A stretch of 64,000 bases of DNA, from positions 357,391 to 421,390 of the forward strand of contig NZ_AQUO01000003.1 in the NCBI RefSeq assembly GCF_000371965.1, written 5' to 3'. How positions within the stretch are numbered: the first letter of the stretch is position 1; the number at the start of each line of letters is the position of its first letter. The notes under the pieces were generated by a model. That model saw only the letters and a program-made list of their open reading frames with translations, was not told the origin of the DNA and made no database searches. This stretch comes from Paracoccus sp. N5. GTDB taxonomy: Bacteria; Pseudomonadota; Alphaproteobacteria; Rhodobacterales; Rhodobacteraceae. Below are positions 17,801 through 25,096 of the stretch, piece after piece. Position numbers and translations under genes: made by a program.

Positions 17801-18095
17801 CCTCTTCGGAGAGGCGAGCCCACTCGAGGACCAGGTCGCTTTCGTGAACCAGGTCGCCGCGATTACCCGCCAGAACCCGGTTGTGATGGCCCAAATCGAC
17901 AAGAACAGTAAAGATCAAGCGATGAAGGGGAACCTGCCCGGCGCGGTGCAGGCGGCAGTGGTCCGGGCCATGTCCTCGCATAGCGCACTCGCCACGCTTC
18001 TCCTTAGCAAGGATCGGCAGGCCCTGCCGATCCTCGAAGGGGTGATCTACGAGATCCTAAAGCGAGGCGAGGCGTTGGACCTTTCTCCCGATTGA
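14862..18095 (+). CDS. hsdR: Type I restriction-modification restriction subunit
   Basis: A 1,077-residue HsdR that translocates and cuts unmodified DNA. The N-terminal PD-(D/E)xK nuclease core includes LATVELKTDF (about residue 155). The motor has Walker A HSAGSGKTS (around 311), the DEAH box IIDEAHNSQ (around 427) and a SAT-like FTATPKHS (around 485). The start ATG at 14862 overlaps the preceding GIY-YIG stop; the longer open frame would run into that gene. A glycine-rich linker (KGGGGGGRPG) near residue 963 precedes the C-terminal helical region that binds the methylase core. Length and motifs are normal, so the enzyme looks functional. Confidence 0.97.
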   Translation: MSDLHHEKHLESYIVQKLAAAGWLVGSTDAYDADRAMYPEDLEAWLRATQPQKWDRLHAMNGDKTLAMVMERLETALEKQGMIQTLRRGFSIAGAGHLDLSEAAPEDQRNNAVLQRFASNRLRVVPQLKYHPGRELAIDLGLFLNGLPLATVELKTDFTQSVEHAKAQYRKDRPPIDPVTKRKHPLLTQHRGAVVHFAMSDSEIWMSTKLAGEDTFFLPFNKGDNGRAGNPARADGEYPVAYFWEEICQPDAFLRIFHSFVYVEKKNVVDLKGNWSVKETLIFPRFHQFDAVNKMISDAKAKGPGHPYLCEHSAGSGKTSTIAWTAHDLVKLRRDDGTPIFDTVIIVTDRNVLDGQLQDAVQQIDHQKGLIAAIDRETSSKSKSEQLSKAMLKGTPIIVVTIQTFPFAMEAILTEKSLRDRNFAVIIDEAHNSQTGNTASKLQATLALSAKQDMSEMTVEDILLEVQRSRKRPANVSHFAFTATPKHSTMMLFGRPADPTRPAADDNLPASFHKYEMRQAIEEGFILDVLRGYVPYKTAFNLGQEIVEEKRVDGKAAKRALAKWMTLHPTNVTQKVRFIIEHFSKNVAHLLDGKAKAMVVTSSRASAVRYKRAFDAFIAANPEYGNIQTLVAFSGKLTGREVMHPNDDLLQGDAFVVEEDAEFTEANMNPDAGGKDLRHVFDRPEYRVMLVANKFQTGFDQPKLVAMYVDKKIANAVEIVQTFSRLNRTFPGKDQTFIIDFINDPEVVRAAFAQYDRGAKIEEVQDLNVIYDLKEFLDDQGVYDEAHVLDFQKARFRTATAAASGTDDEAAHKAMYAATQEPTDAYNHRLTELRNRATEAEDAWQKAKAVGNEDGMKRADHEREQVETAIMSLTDFKAGLSRFGRLYAYVAQLIDLGDPDLEVFAAFSKLLANRLDGVPASEIDLHGIALTGYDILEREEPKDGEDEEPPTLAPVKGGGGGGRPGALPVYMQELIERLNSLFGEASPLEDQVAFVNQVAAITRQNPVVMAQIDKNSKDQAMKGNLPGAVQAAVVRAMSSHSALATLLLSKDRQALPILEGVIYEILKRGEALDLSPD

Positions 18096-18153
18096 TCCAG
18101 CAGAACTCTTGATGCGATGAAACACTGGGGAAAATGGCTGCGTCCAAGAGCGT

Positions 18154-18414
18154 TCACTGAACGTACCCGCGACGCTTCTTCGCCGCTGCGAGTTTCAATA
18201 GGGCGGTCACAGCATGCCCCTCGTCCGAGTGCTGTTCGATTAGCATCTGCCCTCGAAACCCGATACGGCCCCATTCCCGCACGAGGCAGGCACCGCCAAA
18301 CAGGTCTGGCTGAACGCTCATTCGATAGAAGCGCCGCATGTTGAGAGACGGGTCGATCCGCTTGAGATCGACCGTCGTCGGGAACACTTCCATTTGCTGC
18401 GATATGTCGAACAT
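18154..18414 (-). CDS. WGR-domain protein
   Basis: An 86-residue protein made almost entirely of a WGR domain (MRRFYRMSVQPDLFGGAC, then REWGRIGFRGQ), a nucleic-acid binding module known from PARPs and from MolR-like bacterial proteins. It is the last gene of a leftward operon: helicase/methyltransferase, Toprim, DUF2493, WGR. It converges with hsdR, leaving 58 bases between them. Its function on the plasmid is unknown; DNA binding is the likely role. Confidence 0.85.
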   Translation of the reverse strand: MFDISQQMEVFPTTVDLKRIDPSLNMRRFYRMSVQPDLFGGACLVREWGRIGFRGQMLIEQHSDEGHAVTALLKLAAAKKRRGYVQ

Positions 18415-18499
18415 GTTGTTGGCGCCCCTCTCCAGACCACAATATCAAGCGCTCTTCGACGTTTCCACATTGTTCTGTCCCGAAAAGAAAGAGGGGGGC

Positions 18500-19432
18500 T
18501 CACGCCCCCTTCTCGAACTTCATGACCGGGATGCCAAGCTTCTTGGCCTTGTCGGCGAGGTTTTCCTGAATACCGGTCCCGGGGAAGACGAGGACCCCGA
18601 CCGGGAGCACATCCAGCATCGCATCGTTGCGCTTGAAGGGCGCGGCCTTGGCGTGCTTGGTCCAATCAGGCTTGAAGGCGACCTGCGTCACGCCCCGAGA
18701 CTCTGCCCATTTGGCGGCGATGAGCTCTGCGCCCTTCGGGCTGCCACCGTGCAGGAGGACCATGTCGGGATACTTGGTCCGGACCTGGTCCAGCTTGCCC
18801 CAGATCAGGCGGTGATCGTTGAAATCGGTCCCGCCGGTGAGGGCGACCTTGGGGCCTGCGGGAAGCATTACCTCGGTCTCGGCGCGGCGCTTGGCGGCCA
18901 GGAAGTCGCGGCTGTCGATCAGGGCGGCGGTCATGTGCTGGCGGTTCACCATCGAGCCGGTGCGGGGGCGCCAGGTCGATCCCGTGTGATGGACGAACTC
19001 GGTGGCGGCGTGATCGCGCATCATGTCCATGCAGTTGCGCCGTTCGACGAGAGTCAGGCCTTCGGCCGTCAGGCGCTCGAGTTCGACGGACTTCACTTCG
19101 GAGCCGTCCTGCTCCCGCTGGAGGCGGCGCTGCGCCTGCTCGTTCTCATCGAGCGTCCGCTCGATCCGGGCCGTGGCGCGGTGGAAGAGGTTGACCTGGC
19201 CCCAGAGCACTTCTTCGAGGTCGGGTTCCATGCGGGTGTCTTCGAGGGTCGCGACGAGGGCATCGAAGATGTCGGCGACGGCGACGGCGAGGCGCTGGCC
19301 ATCGGGCATCGGGCGCGGATCGGGCTCGTCAAAGGGGCGATAGCCGTAGAGCTGGAGCTCGTCGAGCGCATGGGCGGTCTGGGATGCGCTATGGGCGGGT
19401 TCATACGCGTCGTCGTGGGTATGGATCGTCAT
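18500..19432 (-). CDS. DUF2493 (SLOG-fold) protein
   Basis: A 310-residue protein. The C-terminal ~120 residues form the DUF2493/YspA-type SLOG domain (KVALTGGTDFNDHRLIW, then LLHGGSPKGAELIAAKW), expected to bind a nucleotide or nucleotide-derived ligand. The N-terminal ~190 residues are helical and charged. The ATG at 19432 was chosen because the 13 residues before it fall in an upstream leader. DUF2493 proteins occur on many alphaproteobacterial plasmids beside Toprim and strawberry-notch genes, as here. The role is not known. Confidence 0.85.
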   Translation of the reverse strand: MTIHTHDDAYEPAHSASQTAHALDELQLYGYRPFDEPDPRPMPDGQRLAVAVADIFDALVATLEDTRMEPDLEEVLWGQVNLFHRATARIERTLDENEQAQRRLQREQDGSEVKSVELERLTAEGLTLVERRNCMDMMRDHAATEFVHHTGSTWRPRTGSMVNRQHMTAALIDSRDFLAAKRRAETEVMLPAGPKVALTGGTDFNDHRLIWGKLDQVRTKYPDMVLLHGGSPKGAELIAAKWAESRGVTQVAFKPDWTKHAKAAPFKRNDAMLDVLPVGVLVFPGTGIQENLADKAKKLGIPVMKFEKGA

Positions 19433-19794
19433 CGGTTTCTTGCCTCCGGGCCTGTCTCGTCCGCGCGTCATCCAGCGCGGTCTTCATGGGCAGACCCGAG
19501 CCGTCGGGGCGGTTGCCCCTTCACCCCGGCTTCACCGGGGCCGGAACAGCGTGGAGGAGGTCGGCAGGGAAGCTATTTGTCTCGCGATGCAAAGGCGGCT
19601 CTGCCGCCGGCGGAAATAGGTTCCCTGCCGCCCTTGCAGGGGCAACCGCTTTGACGGCCTGCCCATCTCTTGAAGGCCGCTCGGGTGACGGGTGGATGCG
19701 CAAGGCCCGGGATGGGGTGAGGACGACGATCCAGAGCCACGACTGGGATGCAGCCCCCTTCCCCGCACTCCCAGACCCCCCTGCGTGATGCAGC
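19433..19794 (-). other. Long structured leader, no gene
   Basis: These 362 bases between the Toprim remnant and the DUF2493 gene have no convincing coding frame. They contain several short G/C hairpins (for example CCCCGGTGAAGCCGGGG on the minus strand, near 19540). They resemble the long structured leaders before ssb and before the small gene at 44.6 kb. Confidence 0.4.
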
Positions 19795-20657
19795 TCAGCT
19801 GGGCAGGCGATGCCGATCATCTGGCCCGATCTGACCTGCCAGATACTGGTGCAGCGCGTCTTTGCCGTTCGCCCGAAGATCATCGTTGAAATCCACGAGC
19901 CGCGGTTCCAGCACCCGCGCACGCACCCCGACCTCGGAGGCTCTGGCGCTCAACTTCTCTGCCGCGCGCTGCCCAGCCTGATCGCGATCGATCGCGATGT
20001 AGAGGCGCTTCAGCCCCTCTGGCAGAAGGACCGCCCCGAGGTGACCCGAAGAGAGTGCCGCCCAGACGGGAAGGCCGGGGATCGCCTCGGACAGGGACAG
20101 CATGGTCTCGATGCCTTCGCCGATGACGAGGATGTCATCGTGCGGGGTGAGCCTGACAGCATTGCCGAGGAGGTGACCCATAGCCCGACGCTCTGGATTC
20201 ACTGCCGCCTTCCCCTGCCCGTCAGGCGCCAGCCAGGTGCGATGCACGCCCTGCACGGCCCCTGCCCCATCGGTAACCGCCGCGATCATCGCCGGTCTGG
20301 GGATGCTCCGGGTCTGCCCCTCTTCCCGATGCCAGCACTTCGGGTGGAAGCGTAAGGCGCCGTTCGCCCCGAATTGGGTGATGCCTCGGGAACGGAGGTA
20401 GGTCTCAGCAAGCGTGCCTGTGATCGGGTTCGAGGCAGCAAACAAGCGCGCCGCTGCCGCAGGAGTGCCACCGGGGGCTTTGGCCTTCCTTTGAACTGGT
20501 TTATCCGGGAGGACCGGCTGCGGACGGCCAAGATGCGCTCGGGCTTCGGCGAGAAGGTCGGGGAAACGCGTGATCCCCGTCCGGGCGCGGATGATGTCGA
20601 GAAGATCGCCGTGCTCACCTGTGGCCCCATCCGTATTATGTGGAATTCCACATAATA
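19795..20657 (-). pseudogene. C-terminal part of a Toprim/DUF7146 gene split by a mobile element
   Basis: This frame encodes about 287 residues that continue a Toprim-type plasmid protein from TDGATGEHGDLLDIIR onward. It includes the Toprim motif VIGEGIETMLSL and the aspartate strand YIAIDRDQAGQRA. The matching N-terminal part lies 5.6 kb away at 26267-26457; joining GAAGKF to TDGATGEHGD restores the same order seen in the intact paralogues (GAAGHWTDAATAEHGD). A longer open frame (684 codons) runs from this piece into the mobile element, but there it is antisense to the element's own Toprim gene and lacks a sensible start. The fragment probably gives no functional protein unless an internal start is used. 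Confidence 0.85.
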
Positions 20658-20660
20658 CGG
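20631..20660. repeat. 30-bp perfect palindrome at the left element junction
   Basis: The 30 bases run CCGTATTATGTGGAA followed by its exact reverse complement TTCCACATAATACGG. It lies at the boundary between the Toprim C-part and the left inverted repeat, and is absent at the right boundary. TACGG occurs at 20656-20660 here and also, in the host reading direction, at the right junction (26262-26266). It may be a recombination footprint or a recombinase site. Confidence 0.75.
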
Positions 20661-21792
20661 AACATGTTGCGGCGCGGGTTATGTTGCGGTGGCGTGGACT
20701 TGCGCGGTTCTGCTTGGGTTTTCGCGGAGCTGGGCAACATAACCTCGGCGCGACGGGGGGATGTTCGTGATGGCGCGAGATGCAGCGGAGCTGTCGCGCC
20801 GACTCGCGCGGGACGCAGAGGCCGTGTGTCGGCATTACCTTCCCAACGGTCGACGGCAAGGTCAGTACTGGACCGTCGGCGACGCGCGTAACTCGCCGGG
20901 GCGGTCGATGTTCGTCCGGCTGAAGGGGCCGGAGGCAGGTCCCGGGGCGGCCGGTCATTGGACCGATGCCGCCACGGCCGAACACGGCGACCTGCTCGAC
21001 GTGATCCGGGAGAGCTGTAGCCTGACCTCGTTCGGCGATGTCGCCGAGGAGGCGCGGCGTTTCCTGAGCCTGCCGCGGGTCGAGCCTGTTGCTGCGATCA
21101 ATCCTGCACCTGCCCGGGTCGCGACGGGTTCTCCGGAAGCGGCGCGGCGGCTGATCGCGATGGCGCAGCCGATCCGGGGCACGCCGGTCGAGGCCTATCT
21201 GGCCAGCCGCTGCATCTTGCCGGTCCATGATGCGGGGGCGTTGCGGTATCATCCACGCTGCTACTATCGACCCGACGATGGCGGACCAGCGCAGCGGCGT
21301 CCGGCAATGATCGCATCCGTCACCGACCTGCAGGGCAGGATCACCGGGGCGCACCGCACCTGGCTCGCGCCGGACGGCTCGGGCAAGGCGGCGGTCACCA
21401 CGCCCCGGCGGGCCATGGGCAACCTTCTTGGCCATGCCGTGCGCTTCGGGGCGGCAGAGGATGTCCTTGTCGTTGGCGAAGGCATCGAGACGATCCTGTC
21501 GCTGCGGGCGGCGCTGCCGGGCATGCCGATGGCCGCCGCGCTGTCGGCAAACCATCTCGCCGCGCTCAGGCTGCCACCGTCCGTGCGTCGGCTCTATGTC
21601 GCCCGCGACACCGATGCCGCAGGCGACAGAGCTGTCGCGACCCAGGCCGAACTTGCGACCAGTGCGGGCATCGAGGTGCTGACGCTCTCGCCTCGTCACG
21701 GTGACTTCAACGACGACCTGACGGCCCACGGCCTCGACAACCTGCGCGCAGCGATCCGGCCCCAGATCGCGCCAGAAGATGTTGCAAGGTTC
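20656..21792 (+). repeat. Left 1,137-bp inverted repeat
   Basis: This segment matches 25130-26266 in inverted orientation, starting TACGGAACATGTTGC and ending GCAAGGTTC. The only difference I noticed is GTT here against GTC in the other copy at 21781-21783, which is silent. Both copies carry subterminal repeats of ATGTTGC type: GGTTATGTTGC at 20677-20687 and its inverse GCAACATAACC at 20734-20744. Confidence 0.9.
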
Positions 21793-21822
21793 TATGGCAG
21801 AGGAGCGGCCACGACCGGGTGA
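20770..21822 (+). CDS. Toprim/DUF7146 protein, left copy in the element
   Basis: A 350-residue protein. The N-terminal half matches the DUF7146 region of plasmid Toprim proteins (YLPNGRRQGQYWTVGDARN, then GPGAAGHWTDAATAEHGD). The C-terminal Toprim domain has VVGEGIETILSL and YVARDTDAAGDRA, resembling primase or topoisomerase metal-binding folds. The chosen start (20770) has GGGGGG about eight bases upstream. The last ten residues (YGRGAATTG) differ from the right copy because the repeat ends at 21792. The gene converges with the recombinase genes. Family proteins sit beside strawberry-notch helicases on plasmids and may act in DNA processing; this is not proven. Confidence 0.85.
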   Translation: MARDAAELSRRLARDAEAVCRHYLPNGRRQGQYWTVGDARNSPGRSMFVRLKGPEAGPGAAGHWTDAATAEHGDLLDVIRESCSLTSFGDVAEEARRFLSLPRVEPVAAINPAPARVATGSPEAARRLIAMAQPIRGTPVEAYLASRCILPVHDAGALRYHPRCYYRPDDGGPAQRRPAMIASVTDLQGRITGAHRTWLAPDGSGKAAVTTPRRAMGNLLGHAVRFGAAEDVLVVGEGIETILSLRAALPGMPMAAALSANHLAALRLPPSVRRLYVARDTDAAGDRAVATQAELATSAGIEVLTLSPRHGDFNDDLTAHGLDNLRAAIRPQIAPEDVARFYGRGAATTG

Positions 21823-21838
21823 GACGACCGCAACGGTG

Positions 21839-22834
21839 TTACAGGGCATTCAGGAAGGCCATGAGGTCCTTGTCCTCCTTCCACCGCCTTTTCGGTCCCG
21901 GAGAGCCGACCTCGCAAAGCGCCACGGCATTCGCCTTCAGCGTGAGGTCAATCTCGGCATAGATGTTCGTGGTGCTGATCGATACGTGGCCGAGCCAAGC
22001 GCGGATGGTGTTGATATCGACGCCAGCGAGCACGAGATGGCAAGCCGTCGTATGCCGGATCACATGTGGCGTCACCGTCCGATCCGCCAGTCGAGGCACA
22101 TCGGCAGCGCAGCGCTCGACCAGTCGATACACGCCGAACCGTGTGTAGGCTTGGCCGAGCCTGCTGAGGAACACAGGGGCTTCGGGCGCGCGGCCGAGGA
22201 TCTGTTCCGCCAGGACTCGCTCCGTTTCCGGCCAGAGCGGGCATAGGCGTGTCTTGCCGCCCTTGCCGCGCAGGGTGGCCATATCGTGACCGCCCCGATC
22301 GCGGTCGAGATCCAGGTCCCGAACCTTCAGTTGCGAGACCTCGGAGACCCGGGCTCCAGTGTTGTAGAGGAAGAGAAGGAGCGCGTATTCGCTCTGCCCT
22401 CGACGGGTCTTGCGGTTCGGAACCGCGAGCATCGCTTCCATCTCCTCCCGCGTCAGCCAGCCGACCGGAGGCGACATCGCCTTCTTCGCGGCGATCGCGC
22501 GGATATGGCCGCACCATTCGACATGCGCCGGATCCCGGCTGCCGACGAAGCGGGCGAACGCCCGGATGGCCGCCAGCCGTTGATTGCGCGTCCTGACGGA
22601 ACATCCGCGATCCTGCTCGAGATGGGCAAGGAACTTCAGGACAAGTGCCGAAGTGAGGTCCTGCGTGGCGAGGCGTTCGATGGGCTTCCGGACCTTTCGG
22701 CTCGCGAAGGGCAGGAGCAGCTTGAAGGTATCACGATAGCTCGCGCGGGTGTTCCGGGCTAGATTGCGCTCGCTGACGATATACTCGGTCAGGAAGCGCC
22801 GGAGCCATGGCCCAATGAGATCACGGTCTGGCAT
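21839..22834 (-). CDS. Tyrosine recombinase, third of the RIT trio
   Basis: A 331-residue phage-integrase family recombinase. A SAM-like N-terminal DNA-binding domain (about 1-110) precedes the catalytic domain. The conserved residues are visible: arginine in NTGARVSEV, HVIRHTTACHL, LGHVSISTTNIY with the nucleophilic tyrosine at the end. The start ATG at 22834 follows GGAGGAGGG and overlaps the end of the second recombinase gene, so the trio is translated as a unit. Three dissimilar recombinases in this order define RIT elements; their division of labour is not known. Confidence 0.9.
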   Translation of the reverse strand: MPDRDLIGPWLRRFLTEYIVSERNLARNTRASYRDTFKLLLPFASRKVRKPIERLATQDLTSALVLKFLAHLEQDRGCSVRTRNQRLAAIRAFARFVGSRDPAHVEWCGHIRAIAAKKAMSPPVGWLTREEMEAMLAVPNRKTRRGQSEYALLLFLYNTGARVSEVSQLKVRDLDLDRDRGGHDMATLRGKGGKTRLCPLWPETERVLAEQILGRAPEAPVFLSRLGQAYTRFGVYRLVERCAADVPRLADRTVTPHVIRHTTACHLVLAGVDINTIRAWLGHVSISTTNIYAEIDLTLKANAVALCEVGSPGPKRRWKEDKDLMAFLNAL

Positions 22835-23777
22835 CCGACCCTCCTCCGGCATAGCGCGCGAAGCGCAGCGAGGCCTGCGCGAGAAGGTCCGGCGTCATCG
22901 TCAGATAGACCTTCGTGCCTTCGAGGTCGGAATGACCGAGATAGGTGGAGAGCGCGGGCAGCAATCGCTGTACATCCGCTCCCCGTCGGTACCAGGCCAT
23001 CAGGCTGTGAACCGCGAAGCTGTGCCGGAGGTCATGCAGACGCGGGTTCTCCCGCCCGCCGACCCTGCCATGCACATCCGCAACGCGTCTCAGGCGATCG
23101 AAGGCGGTCTGAACGGTGCTGCTGGAAAGCCGCGTGCCGTCGCGGTTGGCGAGCAGGAACGACGTGGCACTCTCCGCGATCCGCGCGACGGGCCGAACCG
23201 AGAGGTGGGCACCCAGTATTCGCGCAAGCCGCGGACCCACGGGAACCAACCTGCTCTTGTTGAACTTCGTGTCGCGGATCGTGAGGATCGCCTCCGCCGT
23301 ATCCACATCAGACAGCGTGAGAGCGGTCGCCTCCCCGAACCGCAACCCGGACCCGTAGAGCATCAGAAGCAGGGTCCGGAACGTCCCGGGGTCGAGTTGC
23401 CGGGAGCCTTGCAACGCAGCATCGATGTGATCCGGGTCGAAGAGGCGCTGCAGCTGCTCCCGGCTGTAGATATGCGGCGGTGCCTGCAATGGCGGGCGCC
23501 GCTCGCTTTCGGGAAGCGGCGACGAGAGGGCATAGCCGCGACTGATCGCATAGCGCCAGAACCCGGCGAGCGCATAATACTTGTTTTCGCGGTGCCGGGT
23601 AACGGGGCCCGTCCCGGCGAGGAAGGACAGGACCTGCGCGTTTGTGACAGCGTCGCATCCGGCGTCGCCATCGGCGTGCTGAAGGAACTGTCGAAGCAGG
23701 TTTCGCGCCGTCAAGAACTTTACGCCGTGCGCCTGGCGCCATACCACGTAGTGTTCGATCGCCTCCCTCAGCTTCAT
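22821..23777 (-). CDS. Tyrosine recombinase, second of the RIT trio
   Basis: A 318-residue tyrosine recombinase. Catalytic signatures are YGSGLRFGEATAL (arginine I), HDLRHSFAVHSL (HxxR) and YLGHSDLEGTKVYL (His and Tyr). The ATG overlaps the stop of the first recombinase by four bases (ATGA), which fixes the start. A longer frame upstream would be arginine/proline-rich sequence lying within the first gene. The full catalytic set suggests activity. Confidence 0.9.
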   Translation of the reverse strand: MKLREAIEHYVVWRQAHGVKFLTARNLLRQFLQHADGDAGCDAVTNAQVLSFLAGTGPVTRHRENKYYALAGFWRYAISRGYALSSPLPESERRPPLQAPPHIYSREQLQRLFDPDHIDAALQGSRQLDPGTFRTLLLMLYGSGLRFGEATALTLSDVDTAEAILTIRDTKFNKSRLVPVGPRLARILGAHLSVRPVARIAESATSFLLANRDGTRLSSSTVQTAFDRLRRVADVHGRVGGRENPRLHDLRHSFAVHSLMAWYRRGADVQRLLPALSTYLGHSDLEGTKVYLTMTPDLLAQASLRFARYAGGGSDARP

Positions 23778-25018
23778 ACGAGACCCTCCAGATCGAGGGC
23801 CGCGACCTCCCGCAGGGTCCGGAGGTCGACCTTGGCGTAGATCGCCGTCGAGGTCGGGGCCCGGTGCCCGAGGAAGTCGCCGATGACTTTCATCGCCACG
23901 CCCTGGTCCAGAAGGTGTTGGGCGGCGGCATGGCGAAGGGCATGGGGTCCCCTTCGGCCAGAGACCACCCCGATCTGGCTCAGGCGATCGCGCACGATCT
24001 TGCCCAGAGCCTTCCGCCGAAGGGGGCGGATCGGGGCGCAGGATGTGAAGAAGAGGCTCCGCCCGAAGCCGGTGGGACGCCCGTTCCGGATGTAGTCGAG
24101 GATGGCGCCGCCGACCTCCTGCGACAGCGGCCACAGATGCGTGCGACCCGGCTTTGGACAATGCACGCGCAGGAGCGCGTTCTCCCAGTCGAAGTCATCG
24201 AGGCTGAGACCCGCGACTTCGCCGGCACGCAGGCCGAAGGAGGCGAAGAGCATCAGGATCGCGCGATCGCGCCTGTCGACGGGGCGCTGCCCCTCAGACG
24301 CCAGCAGACGTTCGACATCCTTACGCTTGATGCCCTTCGGAAGGCTTTCATCGGCCCTGTATCCGGGCGCGACGATGCCCGCGGCCAGCCCGGGCCGACA
24401 CCACCCGCGCTTCTCTGCGAAGCCGACAAACGACCGGACGCGCTGCGCGAAGTCGTGCATCGTTCTCCGGCTCCATACCCCGCGTTGGTGCTTATCGCCG
24501 ATGATGCGGTCGATATCGGTGATCTCAAGAGCGTCGAGCCGTATCCCCATCTGGTCGAGGTGTTGGAGGAATGTACCGGCAGCGCGCCCGTAGCTCTCGA
24601 TACTGGCCGTTGCCAGGCCCCGTTCGTCGCGCAGCCAGTGCTCGTATGCCTGAAGCGCAGGCTGAAGCGTACGAAGTTCGCCTTTGGCGTCCTCGAGCCA
24701 GCCGAGATACCGCACGAGTTCAACACAGTGACTGACGAAGCGTTGGCGGGCCTTCGACGTGGCCGTCGTAGCGCTTCTGCGGCCCCGCGGCTCCGACCAG
24801 AGTCTCGCGGCGGCTTCGATGTCCCGCTGGTGGATCCGATCACCGTCGCGAAGGTCCAGAAGGCGAACGAGGTTGAGGTGGGCGTTGGCTTGTTTGCGCA
24901 GGTTGGCGCGGCTCGCGCCGGTTCCCTTCAGGTGGACGAGGTAGTCCGCGCGTTGTGCAGCGAGCGGGGCGTCACGATGTTTCGCCACGGCGGGCGGCAG
25001 GAAGATGTCTTGGAACAT
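23774..25018 (-). CDS. Tyrosine recombinase, first of the RIT trio
   Basis: A recombinase of about 414 residues. The N-terminal ~190 residues hold the arm and core DNA-binding helices. The catalytic residues are in FASFGLRAGEVAGL, HALRHAAAQHLLDQG and LGHRAPTSTAIYAKVD. Start 25018 (MFQDIFLPP) is preferred; an alternative ATG lies 27 bases upstream within an imperfect dyad (CTCCACATTATGGAG) that may be a promoter or binding site. The right Toprim copy ends about 80 bases upstream in the same direction, so the trio may be transcribed from that side. Confidence 0.9.
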   Translation of the reverse strand: MFQDIFLPPAVAKHRDAPLAAQRADYLVHLKGTGASRANLRKQANAHLNLVRLLDLRDGDRIHQRDIEAAARLWSEPRGRRSATTATSKARQRFVSHCVELVRYLGWLEDAKGELRTLQPALQAYEHWLRDERGLATASIESYGRAAGTFLQHLDQMGIRLDALEITDIDRIIGDKHQRGVWSRRTMHDFAQRVRSFVGFAEKRGWCRPGLAAGIVAPGYRADESLPKGIKRKDVERLLASEGQRPVDRRDRAILMLFASFGLRAGEVAGLSLDDFDWENALLRVHCPKPGRTHLWPLSQEVGGAILDYIRNGRPTGFGRSLFFTSCAPIRPLRRKALGKIVRDRLSQIGVVSGRRGPHALRHAAAQHLLDQGVAMKVIGDFLGHRAPTSTAIYAKVDLRTLREVAALDLEGLV

Positions 25019-25096
25019 GGGTGCGTCTCCATAATGTGGAGGCACAGGATTTCGCAGGTCAGGACATGATTTGTGGGTTTTTCGGTGCGGACGGTT

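Noticed and set aside
10302..18000. Several long minus-strand frames opposite hsdM, hsdS, Abi, the GIY-YIG gene and hsdR
   Set aside because: All are antisense shadows of confidently assigned restriction-locus genes, with no motifs or ribosome binding sites.
19795..21849. A continuous 684-codon frame that could be read as one fusion protein
   Set aside because: Its first ~400 codons are antisense to the left Toprim copy. Only the part after the element boundary (20657 and lower) is real Toprim sequence.
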